Shown piece by piece: positions 1 to 4,939 of a stretch of 5,979 nt of DNA. Origin of the DNA: Cryomorphaceae bacterium (GTDB taxonomy: Bacteria > Bacteroidota > Bacteroidia > Flavobacteriales_G > Salibacteraceae); contig PXEK01000235.1 of NCBI GenBank assembly GCA_003564735.1, positions 1-5,979 on the forward strand, given 5' to 3'. A program made the translations under genes and the position numbers. The notes under the pieces were generated by a model. That model saw nothing but the letters and a program-made list of their open reading frames with translations, searched no databases and was not told where the DNA came from. The stretch's first letter is position 1, and every line of letters begins with the position of its first letter.

Positions 1-345
1 GGTGGTTCTGACCAAAAAAAGAATACCGATAACGAGAGTGCCGACGAAAAAGACGACTATTTGAAAGATGTGCGCAACGCCCGAGTTGATGATGCCGAGA
101 ATTACGATTACCACGTTGTTTTGGGCGCATACAAGCCGCTGGAGGCAGCGCAACGTTATCAAAGATTGCTAAAAACCGAAAAGGGACTTGATACTAAGAT
201 TGTGCAAAGTGATGACGGATCTTTTTATTTTGTAACTGCCAAGCAAACCAACGATTTAGACGCAGCACTGGATGAGTTGGATACAAACTACGACGAGAGC
301 TTTAAGATTAACGGAAATCCGTGGGTTTATATGAAGGAGAAGTGA
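1..345 (+). CDS. C-terminal part of a protein ending in a SPOR-like domain (5' truncated)
   Basis: The frame is open from base 1 to the TGA at 343-345, so the gene starts outside the window; 114 residues are visible. Residues 1-35 of the visible part are charged and low in complexity (many D, E, K, N), which looks like a flexible linker. Residues 36-114 resemble a SPOR domain: a first strand YHVVLGAY (37-44), a helix LEAAQRYQRLL, a second strand around GLDTKIVQ (62-69), then FYFVTA (75-80) and a second helix DLDAALDELD. SPOR domains bind denuded peptidoglycan glycan strands in the periplasm. In Bacteroidota such domains are often appended to outer-membrane proteins, including some of the PorP/SprF type, so the missing N-terminal part could be a barrel or lipoprotein; this is inference only. 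The ending GNPWVYMKEK follows the expected domain end, so the C-terminus looks intact. The in-frame TTG at 61 is unlikely to be the true start because the linker continues upstream without a stop. Confidence 0.65.
   Translation, partial: GGSDQKKNTDNESADEKDDYLKDVRNARVDDAENYDYHVVLGAYKPLEAAQRYQRLLKTEKGLDTKIVQSDDGSFYFVTAKQTNDLDAALDELDTNYDESFKINGNPWVYMKEK
5..20 (+). repeat. Copy 1 of the GTTCTGACCAAAA motif (inside a coding linker)
   Basis: GTTCTGACC plus seven A, identical over 16 bases to 4829-4844. Here it is coding, specifying part of the hydrophilic linker (GSDQKK) before the SPOR-like domain. Linkers tolerate insertions, so a small element landing here is conceivable. Confidence 0.5.
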
Positions 346-366
346 TTGATTAATAATTGACTGTGA

Positions 367-398
367 CGATTGGAATAAGTCTCACCAATTGAGTTTTT
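367..398 (+). terminator. Possible rho-independent terminator after the SPOR-domain gene
   Basis: CGATTGG (367-373) pairs with CCAATTG (385-391): seven pairs, one of them G-U, with an 11-base loop. TTTTT follows at 394-398. It starts 22 bases after the stop of the plus-strand gene and overlaps the 3' end of the convergent ATPase gene. The stem is modest in GC, so efficiency is uncertain. No T-tract suits the minus strand here. Confidence 0.4.
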
Positions 399-1830
399 GG
401 TCAAGGGTATTGACTCCGATGTTGTAGGCATAAACTGCGGCGGGTACAAAAGAGATATTTAAATCACCAATGATTTTATTGCCTGTGATATTTATGGTGG
501 TTACCATTGTGGCGGTAAATTCGTTTTGCTCGCAAAAAGAAATCAAGCTTTTTAGTTCTTTGGGCTTTTCAAAATAGCGGTTACTCCATTTCACCTCCAC
601 GCACCATTGAGGCTTTAATAACTTATTGTCAATTTGCACGATATCTACTTCACCTTGAGCCTTGTTTATTTTCCACCTTGCGTACTTTAAATTGAGGTTT
701 TCCCTGTGCATCCATTGAGAAAAGATTGCTGTTTCTATCATGTTTCCCGTTTCATTATCTGTTTGTTCGATTGGTGAAAACAGGGCTGTGCGCAAAGAGG
801 AGTTGGTCAAGTAAACTTTAAAGCCGGTAATTCTTTTAAATTTTTTCGCATTCTCGTCAATTTTGTGAATCACTTTTATAAGAAACGCGGCCTCTAAATA
901 TTCCAGATATTTTTTGATCAAATCCTTTTGAATTCCACTATCACTCGATAATCCTTGATATGAAAACTCATTCCCTGTGTTATATGCCAAATAGGAAAAA
1001 AAGCTGTTTAATTCCTGAACATCCTTTATTCCGTATAAACTCGGTAAGTCGCGCAGTAAAACCTTGTCGATGATGTCACTTTTCACAAAACGCCCCATAT
1101 CGTTTTGGATGTGATCGGAAAGCACCACTTCCGGATATCCGCCATAATTTAAATAGTGAAAAAACTCTTTGTTAAAGGTTTTGTTGTCATGCGAAGTAAA
1201 GAAGGGTAGTTCTTTATCGTCATAAATAATCGTGTCGGTTTGTACCAAGTGGTTCAATCCTTTTAAATGAATGTATTCATGAAAGGTAAGAGGAGGAAGC
1301 ATGAAATCTGTAAATCTTCCGGCACCGCTTTCTGAACTTTGCAGTTTTAGAGCCGCCGCAGCAGATCCGGAGGCGACAAATTTTATTTCGGGATAGTGGT
1401 CAACAAGGACTTTCAAATGGCGTTCCCAGTCTTTTAAGTATTGAATTTCGTCAAAAAAAACAAAGCATCCGTTTAATTTGTCGAGTTTTACGGCTTCTTT
1501 TGCAAGCAGCAGAATATCTTCTAACCCCAAGTGCATATAAATCGGGTTGTCAATTCCTATAAAGAATATTTTTTTTGGTGAAACTCCCTCTTTGATAAGT
1601 TCTTGAATGGAGTGATACATCATAACGGTTTTACCCACCCGCCTTGGCCCCATGAGCACTACAGCCCTTTTTATTCCGGTTTCAATTATAAACGGATAGA
1701 ATAAGTCAAAATACAAGCGCTTGGTCATTTTTTGATAAATATCCTGCACTTGTGAGCTTACCCACCAAGGATTTTCGTACTGTAAACGCTCAATTCTTTT
1801 TTCTGTAGGAATAACCGGATTGAAACTCAT
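382..1830 (-). CDS. AAA_14/DUF4143 family ATPase with PD-(D/E)xK-like C-terminus
   Basis: This is a complete 482-residue protein of the ATPase family that pairs an AAA_14 domain with DUF4143. The N-terminal P-loop domain has Walker A GPRRVGKT (61-68), Walker B CFVFFDE (122-128, D127/E128), a sensor-like strand KFVASGS (150-156) and a conserved GAGRF (169-173) with a possible arginine finger R172. The region from about 220 to 460 is DUF4143-like. Its end carries a PD-(D/E)xK-style pattern: E366 in a helix, GEVDIV (393-398, D396) and VEVKW (411-415, E412/K414). Family members are widespread, often accessory, and mostly of unknown function; nuclease activity is suggested by the fold but not proven. 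The ATG at 1830 is preceded by a good promoter. The AGGA before it is too close (2 bases) for a normal ribosome site. The gene is monocistronic, convergent with the upstream neighbour and divergent from the barrel gene. It looks AT-richer than the genes to its right, which could reflect transfer. Confidence 0.9.
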   Translation of the reverse strand: MSFNPVIPTEKRIERLQYENPWWVSSQVQDIYQKMTKRLYFDLFYPFIIETGIKRAVVLMGPRRVGKTVMMYHSIQELIKEGVSPKKIFFIGIDNPIYMHLGLEDILLLAKEAVKLDKLNGCFVFFDEIQYLKDWERHLKVLVDHYPEIKFVASGSAAAALKLQSSESGAGRFTDFMLPPLTFHEYIHLKGLNHLVQTDTIIYDDKELPFFTSHDNKTFNKEFFHYLNYGGYPEVVLSDHIQNDMGRFVKSDIIDKVLLRDLPSLYGIKDVQELNSFFSYLAYNTGNEFSYQGLSSDSGIQKDLIKKYLEYLEAAFLIKVIHKIDENAKKFKRITGFKVYLTNSSLRTALFSPIEQTDNETGNMIETAIFSQWMHRENLNLKYARWKINKAQGEVDIVQIDNKLLKPQWCVEVKWSNRYFEKPKELKSLISFCEQNEFTATMVTTINITGNKIIGDLNISFVPAAVYAYNIGVNTLDQKLNW

Positions 1831-1849
1831 TTTCCTGCTTATTTTAATG

Positions 1850-1877
1850 CAAATGTAAAAATAAGCATGATTGACAA
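1850..1877 (-). promoter_or_regulatory. Bacteroidota-type promoter of the ATPase gene
   Basis: Read on the minus strand, the -7 box TACATTTG (plus 1857-1850) matches TAnnTTTG exactly. A -33 TTG (plus 1877-1875) lies 17 bases upstream of it, at the lower end of the 17-23 spacing known for Flavobacterium. The predicted transcript would start near 1843, giving a leader of about 12 bases before the ATG at 1830. Confidence 0.65.
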
Positions 1878-1886
1878 TGCTTATTT
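1859..1886. repeat. 10-bp perfect inverted repeat over the ATPase promoter
   Basis: AAATAAGCAT (1859-1868) and ATGCTTATTT (1877-1886) are exact reverse complements with an 8-base spacer. The pair covers the spacer and the -33 element of the ATPase promoter, a usual place for a repressor operator. No regulator gene is adjacent, so the binding protein is unknown. Confidence 0.6.
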
Positions 1887-1908
1887 GGGTAAAAAATATT
1901 CAAATAAG
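1880..1908. repeat. Second inverted repeat sharing an arm with the first
   Basis: CTTATTTG (1880-1887) and CAAATAAG (1901-1908) are exact reverse complements separated by 13 bases. The left arm overlaps the right arm of the repeat at 1859-1886, so the core AATAAG/CTTATT occurs three times in about 50 bases. This could be a multi-site operator or mutually exclusive hairpins. The sequence is AT-rich, which raises the likelihood of coincidence. Confidence 0.4.
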
Positions 1909-2033
1909 GGATTTTCGCCGTGTTTAGCTGCTTAATATGCGGGTAAAAAGAGTCGAATTGCGGAGTGACTTTTTTCAAACTTTAGTTCAATGCGCAAAGC
2001 GGTTATAAAGTATCATACATTTTGGTGGTTTCG

Positions 2034-2055
2034 GGTTTCTGAATGCTCAGAAATC
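2034..2055. repeat. Hairpin-forming inverted repeat upstream of the barrel gene
   Basis: TTTCTGA (2036-2042) and TCAGAAA (2047-2053) are exact reverse complements around a 4-base loop ATGC. The stem can extend to 2034/2055 as RNA with one G-U pair. No T-tract follows, so it does not look like a terminator. It lies about 33 bases upstream of the -7 box at 2087 and could be an operator or activator site. Confidence 0.4.
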
Positions 2056-2086
2056 AAACGTGCGGAATGGCAAAAAAATATTTCTT

Positions 2087-2094
2087 TATTTTTG
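2087..2094 (+). promoter_or_regulatory. -7 promoter box of the barrel gene
   Basis: TATTTTTG matches the Bacteroidota TAnnTTTG box exactly. No TTG lies 17-23 bases upstream, so the -33 part is weak or absent. A start near 2101 would give a leader of roughly 54 bases that is A-rich just before the ATG and has no Shine-Dalgarno sequence, as usual in this phylum. Confidence 0.5.
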
Positions 2095-2154
2095 TTTTGC
2101 GTATTGAAAATGCAAGTAATTTTACGCCCTGTAACCAACTAAAAACCAATAAAT

Positions 2155-2694
2155 ATGAAACGCCGTATTTTGATTTTATCGAGTGCGCTTTTGCTCGTGT
2201 TCAGCGCAAATCAAACCGTTTACGGTCAATCTGAAAACAACGCGACTGAGGAAGAGAAATTCAAATTCAATCTGGGATTTGGAGCGGGATTTACTACGGG
2301 CTACGGATTAGCTTTTCGTTATATGCCCAAAAAGTTCGGAGTTCAGGCAAATGTAGGGCCGTACTTTGATGAGGATACCGAAAGGTACAGTTTGGGTCTT
2401 ACGTTTTTGTATAACATTGTAGAATCGAGACGCGCAAATTTGTATTTGTATCAAGGGAATCATTATTATTACAACACTTACTTGGATTTTATTTATGCCC
2501 CTAAACAACCCAATCAACAGGAGCCTTATGAAGTAAAAAGACAAGAGAGTTACTTGAACAGCGGCGTGGGTTTGGGCGCCGAAATTATTCTTGCAGAAAG
2601 GTTGAGTTTAAACTTTATGGCGGGTTACGCTTTTTACAGAAATTTTCGAAGTTTGAATCTCACCGGTGAAACGGCTTTTTTCTTTAAGTTTTGA
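2155..2694 (+). CDS. Small outer-membrane beta-barrel protein, family unknown
   Basis: A 179-residue protein with a Sec signal peptide: basic MKRR, hydrophobic core ILILSSALLLVF, and probable cleavage after TVYG (residue 24), leaving Gln as first mature residue. After a short acidic segment (about 26-36), amphipathic strands rich in Gly and aromatic residues alternate with turns: FNLGFGAGF (38-46), GYGLAFRYMP, FGVQANVGPYF, YSLGLTFLYNI, ANLYLYQG, YYNTYLDFIY, SGVGLGAEIIL, LSLNFMAGYAFY and LTGETAFFFKF. About eight to ten strands fit a small OmpW/OmpX-sized barrel. The last residue is Phe in an aromatic-alternating strand, the usual signal for the BAM complex. I do not recognise a specific family, and a function cannot be given. 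The ATG at 2155 is chosen because it begins the signal peptide. The gene follows its own promoter box; the methyltransferase gene starts 66 bases downstream. Confidence 0.8.
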   Translation: MKRRILILSSALLLVFSANQTVYGQSENNATEEEKFKFNLGFGAGFTTGYGLAFRYMPKKFGVQANVGPYFDEDTERYSLGLTFLYNIVESRRANLYLYQGNHYYYNTYLDFIYAPKQPNQQEPYEVKRQESYLNSGVGLGAEIILAERLSLNFMAGYAFYRNFRSLNLTGETAFFFKF

Positions 2695-2744
2695 TGTGAG
2701 CGAGTATTGATCCGTGATTGCAAGTTCAACAAATAGCGCCGGGT

Positions 2745-2752
2745 TACGTTCG
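2745..2752 (+). promoter_or_regulatory. Possible variant promoter box before the methyltransferase gene
   Basis: TACGTTCG differs from TAnnTTTG by one base. A TTG at 2718-2720 lies 24 bases upstream, slightly beyond the usual spacing. Transcription from here would begin within a few bases of the ATG at 2761, giving a nearly leaderless message. The alternative is read-through from the barrel gene, after which I see no terminator. Confidence 0.25.
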
Positions 2753-2760
2753 TTAAAATA

Positions 2761-3738
2761 ATGCTTCACACACAAACAAAAGCCGGTACGACTCAAAACA
2801 CAAAAACCCGAAATCGGTGCCCCGTGTGCAACGGAAAATCATCACACCACTACATCACCACCCGTGCGCACATGCACGTTCCCAACAATGAGGAATACCG
2901 ATTTAATGAGTGCGCACAGTGTAAAAGTGTCTTTCTGCAGAATTCCGTACCTCAGCAAGAGCTGCACCGTTACTATTCCAAAGCCTATTTGCCTTATCGC
3001 GGTGCCTCGGCTTGGGGTAAATTCAGCGATTTTGTGAAACGCAGTGATGAAAAACTGAACCGCAGTCGCGTAAATACCGTCCGTAACGTCATCAACTTAA
3101 AACCCGATACGCGGGTGTTGGACCTCGGCTGTGGTAAACCCGATTTTTTACAAGCACTTCAAAAGAGATACAATTGCCGTTGTTACGGGATCGATTTTTC
3201 TAGTGAAGGTTGGAAAAACGCTAACTATTCCTCACTCAACCTTACACAAGGCGATATTCACGATGTAGAATTTGATCACCAATTTGACGTCATCACGGCA
3301 TGGCATTACCTGGAACACGATTACCACCCGCAAAAAACGGTGAAGCGGTTGCTCGAATTGTTGAAGCCGGGCGGACTCTTCATTTTTGAGGTGCCTCACC
3401 ACGAAAGCATAACCGCCGCCGCTCAAAAACAACATTGGCAGGGCTGGCATTCGCCACGTCACCTCACGCTATTCAGCACGGCAGGGATTAGAAAACTTTT
3501 CCCCGGCGCACAATGGACGCAAGTAAAATATAAAAAGCGAGGAACGCTGGATGCCTTTACTCTGTGGTGGCTGGGGCACCGTCAAAAGCACAATACCGAT
3601 TGGAGCGCGAGTATGGAAAAACATTTTTGGCCCTTGGTATTCTTGAAAGTCGTAACCGCTCCGTTTTTTGCACTAGAGCGCTTTTTCCCCATGGGCATAC
3701 AAACCGGAATATTTAAAAAGAGGGAGTCTGATGTCTGA
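2761..3738 (+). CDS. Zinc-ribbon class I SAM-dependent methyltransferase
   Basis: A 325-residue cytoplasmic enzyme. The N-terminus has a probable zinc-binding knuckle formed by C20-x2-C23 and C51-x2-C54. The class I (Rossmann) methyltransferase core follows: motif I VLDLGCG (119-125), the acidic end of the second strand GIDFS (143-147, D145 expected to hold the ribose of SAM), the motif II region FDVITAWHYLEH (175-186) and LKPGGLFIFEVP (201-212). The segment GWHSPRHLTLFS (228-239) is typical of methyltransferases with this zinc-ribbon arrangement. The C-terminus (about 290-315) is hydrophobic and might touch the membrane. The family includes enzymes acting on sugars, polyketides and lipid-like substrates; the substrate here is unknown. 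The ATG at 2761 is the first possible ATG after an in-frame TAG at 2734, and a later start at M38 would lose the first Cys pair. The stop codon lies 8 bases into the crtA-like gene, which strongly suggests an operon. Confidence 0.88.
   Translation: MLHTQTKAGTTQNTKTRNRCPVCNGKSSHHYITTRAHMHVPNNEEYRFNECAQCKSVFLQNSVPQQELHRYYSKAYLPYRGASAWGKFSDFVKRSDEKLNRSRVNTVRNVINLKPDTRVLDLGCGKPDFLQALQKRYNCRCYGIDFSSEGWKNANYSSLNLTQGDIHDVEFDHQFDVITAWHYLEHDYHPQKTVKRLLELLKPGGLFIFEVPHHESITAAAQKQHWQGWHSPRHLTLFSTAGIRKLFPGAQWTQVKYKKRGTLDAFTLWWLGHRQKHNTDWSASMEKHFWPLVFLKVVTAPFFALERFFPMGIQTGIFKKRESDV
3721..3726 (+). promoter_or_regulatory. Shine-Dalgarno-like site inside the methyltransferase gene
   Basis: AGGGAG lies 4 bases before the ATG at 3731, within the last codons of the methyltransferase. 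It is the clearest SD-like site in this window, where most genes have none. It supports 3731 as the start and translation from a shared transcript. Confidence 0.5.
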
Positions 3739-4444
3739 AAGTATCACCACCCTAACCTTCTTTAAAATGAAGGGGTTAAAGAATAAGTTTTACGGTTTCA
3801 CACAAGTGCAAGCGGCGCTAAAGCAAATGGAGGGAGTACCCGGACTCAAATTCGTCAAAACCTTAGGCACGGGAGGCGGCGACGGCTTTAGCTTACGCCC
3901 CGATTTTTCAACCTATGCTTTTTTGATGGTTTGGGAAAATCGCGCGCATGCCGATGCGTTTTACGCCAAAAACAACTTCTATCTTCACTATAAACAACGA
4001 AGTGAGGAGTCTTTCACGCTTTACCTTAAAAATGCGATGGCACACGGCAGGGGGAGTGGTCAAAATCCGTTCAAAAGCGCCGCGAAAGTACATCCCGATA
4101 AACCCGTTGTGGTTCTCACGCGGGCGCGTATCAAAACCGAAAAGCTCATTACCTTCTGGACAAACGTAGGCTCCGCCGCCGATGATTTGCACCGGTATAA
4201 CGATTTGCTTTTTGGTGTTGGCGTAGGGGAATTGCCCGCCATACAGCAGGCCACCATAAGTTTTTGGAAAACCGCTGCCGCCATGAGCGATTTTGCCTAC
4301 AGCAGTAAGCACCACAAAAAAGTGATTCAGCTCACCCGCAAAAACAACTGGTATAAAGAGGAGCTCTTCGCCCGTTTTGTCCCTTTTGACGTTTTCGGGA
4401 GCTGGAACAACAAGCCTTTTGATAAATACATCGCACGTTTGTAG
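3731..4444 (+). CDS. CrtA-like spheroidene monooxygenase family protein
   Basis: A 237-residue protein recognisable along its whole length as CrtA family. The family hallmarks seen are the N-terminal TLTFF strand (7-11), LGTGGGDGFSLRPD (45-58), YAFLMVW (62-68), SFTLYLKNAMAHGRGSG (94-110), LTRARIK (129-135), FGVGVGELPAIQQATISFW (161-179), then NNWYKEELFARF (205-216) and GSWNNKPF (223-230). In purple bacteria, CrtA is an oxygen-dependent, haem-containing enzyme that places a keto group at C-2 of acyclic carotenoids such as spheroidene. Whether this relative oxidises a carotenoid is not known: no phytoene synthase, desaturase or cyclase gene is in the window. The length fits the family. The start at 3731 preserves the conserved N-terminal strand, overlaps the methyltransferase stop by 8 bases and has an SD-like sequence. 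Coupled expression implies a shared pathway, perhaps tailoring of one hydrophobic compound; that is inference. Confidence 0.82.
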   Translation: MSESITTLTFFKMKGLKNKFYGFTQVQAALKQMEGVPGLKFVKTLGTGGGDGFSLRPDFSTYAFLMVWENRAHADAFYAKNNFYLHYKQRSEESFTLYLKNAMAHGRGSGQNPFKSAAKVHPDKPVVVLTRARIKTEKLITFWTNVGSAADDLHRYNDLLFGVGVGELPAIQQATISFWKTAAAMSDFAYSSKHHKKVIQLTRKNNWYKEELFARFVPFDVFGSWNNKPFDKYIARL

Positions 4445-4462
4445 ATGGTGTTTTGGTTTTTT

Positions 4463-4479
4463 GTACCTTCGTACTTTTT
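4463..4479 (+). terminator. Weak candidate terminator after the crtA-like gene
   Basis: GTAC-CTTC-GTAC (4463-4474) followed directly by TTTTT (4475-4479), beginning 18 bases after the crtA-like stop. The stem is only four pairs. An alternative reading is that TACCTTCG (4465-4472) is a promoter box of the TAnnTTCG variant. Neither reading is strong. Confidence 0.25.
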
Positions 4480-4493
4480 GATAATGAGTATTT

Positions 4494-4501
4494 TACTTTT
4501 G
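4494..4501 (+). promoter_or_regulatory. -7 promoter box of the Kazal lipoprotein gene
   Basis: TACTTTTG matches TAnnTTTG exactly and would start a message near 4508, with a leader of about 48 bases before the ATG at 4556. No TTG sits at the ideal distance; the nearest, at 4478-4480, is only 13 bases away. The last five bases overlap the left copy of the 13-base inverted repeat. Confidence 0.4.
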
Positions 4502-4510
4502 GTCAGAACC
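4497..4510 (-). repeat. Copy 2 of the GTTCTGACCAAAA motif (left inverted copy)
   Basis: Read on the minus strand this is GGTTCTGACCAAAA, identical over 14 bases to positions 4-17 and over 13 bases to the plus-strand copy at 4829-4841. With the latter it forms a perfect inverted repeat enclosing the Kazal lipoprotein gene. Confidence 0.6.
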
Positions 4511-4555
4511 GAGAAGCCGGCTGCACAATATCTCAGAAACCCAAAAACCACACCG

Positions 4556-4759
4556 ATGAGAACTTCACTTTTTACAGCGTTTTTGCTTTTTGTTTTATCG
4601 AGTTGCTCGAGCGATTGCAAAGAAAAGAACGACCCCCAAAGCTGTTTGTGTTACCACCTTTACCAACCCGTTTGCGGTTGCAATGATGTAACGTATGAGA
4701 ACGACTGCCGGGCAAATTGCGCCGGAATTGAAGATTTTACCCCCGGGCCGTGTGAGTGA
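4556..4759 (+). CDS. Kazal-type domain lipoprotein (67 aa)
   Basis: The ATG at 4556 starts a typical lipoprotein signal: MRTSLFTAFLLFVLSSC with lipobox LSSC (14-17), so C17 would be lipidated by the Lgt/Lsp pathway. The mature part is only about 50 residues and is rich in Cys (C21, C30, C32, C40, C42, C51, C55, C66). It carries a Kazal signature: YQPVCGCNDVTYENDC (36-51) and a closing GPC (64-66). Eukaryotic Kazal domains inhibit serine proteases by a substrate-like loop. Bacterial single-domain lipoprotein versions are widespread in Bacteroidota but poorly characterised, so inhibition is possible rather than shown. A longer frame starts at 4445, directly after the crtA-like stop, but it would put a hydrophobic segment before a second, better signal peptide, so I prefer 4556. 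Cys pairing requires an oxidising compartment, consistent with export to the outer membrane or periplasm. It is probably transcribed alone. Confidence 0.75.
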   Translation: MRTSLFTAFLLFVLSSCSSDCKEKNDPQSCLCYHLYQPVCGCNDVTYENDCRANCAGIEDFTPGPCE

Positions 4760-4760
4760 T

Positions 4761-4799
4761 ATACCTGGCTTTCCCTCAAGTACGGGTATTAACTTTTTT
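4761..4799 (+). terminator. Possible terminator after the Kazal lipoprotein gene
   Basis: ATACCTG (4761-4767) pairs with CGGGTAT (4783-4789), seven pairs with one G-U, around a 15-base loop. TTTTTT follows at 4794-4799, after four intervening bases. The position immediately after the stop is right, but the loop is large and the T-tract is displaced. Confidence 0.35.
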
Positions 4800-4828
4800 A
4801 CATTCTGAATGAGCAATGCCCCGGTCGC

Positions 4829-4844
4829 GTTCTGACCAAAAAAA
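4829..4844 (+). repeat. Copy 3 of the GTTCTGACCAAAA motif (right inverted copy)
   Basis: GTTCTGACC followed by seven A is identical over 16 bases to positions 5-20, and its first 13 bases are the exact reverse complement of 4497-4509. The GACC also pairs with GGTC at 4823-4826 in a short hairpin. It lies in the 180-base gap after the Kazal gene, which otherwise holds a possible terminator and the promoter of the next gene. Confidence 0.6.
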
Positions 4845-4918
4845 TAAACCGCCCTTTCAAACTGAATTTTAAAAATCAACACACTGCCACAACATAACCC
4901 CCACACCAACATAGCACA

Positions 4919-4926
4919 TATTTTTG
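4919..4926 (+). promoter_or_regulatory. -7 promoter box of the CPBP-like gene
   Basis: TATTTTTG matches TAnnTTTG exactly, 13 bases before the ATG at 4940, giving a leader of only about 8 bases. No TTG is present 17-23 bases upstream. A second, poorer box TTTCTTTG (4927-4934) lies just after it. Confidence 0.45.
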
Positions 4927-4939
4927 TTTCTTTGCGGGT

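Larger units (their letters stand above)
1831..2154. other. Divergent intergenic region with two promoters and inverted repeats
   Basis: These 324 bases separate the minus-strand ATPase from the plus-strand barrel gene. I see no convincing gene: the only plus-strand frame of note (from 2043) runs out of register into the barrel gene and has no family features. The region holds a promoter for the ATPase, a promoter box for the barrel gene, overlapping inverted repeats at 1859-1908 and a hairpin at 2034-2055. The stretch 1910-2030 shows nothing I can assign. Confidence 0.7.

Noticed and set aside
1453..1460. Run of eight A (minus-strand T) in the ATPase gene as a slippage site
   Set aside because: It encodes the Phe residues of the Walker B strand, and the full-length frame is open and conserved.
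2043..2234. Short plus-strand reading frame upstream of and overlapping the barrel gene
   Set aside because: It has no signal or domain pattern, spans the barrel promoter box and overlaps the signal peptide region in another frame.
4445..4555. N-terminal extension of the Kazal frame starting immediately after the crtA-like stop
   Set aside because: It would place a hydrophobic segment and a linker before a complete lipoprotein signal with lipobox at 4556, and the promoter box at 4494 would lie inside it.
4823..4844. Hairpin GGTC/GACC next to an A-run as a terminator
   Set aside because: The stem is only four pairs, and on neither strand is a T-tract on the 3' side of the stem.
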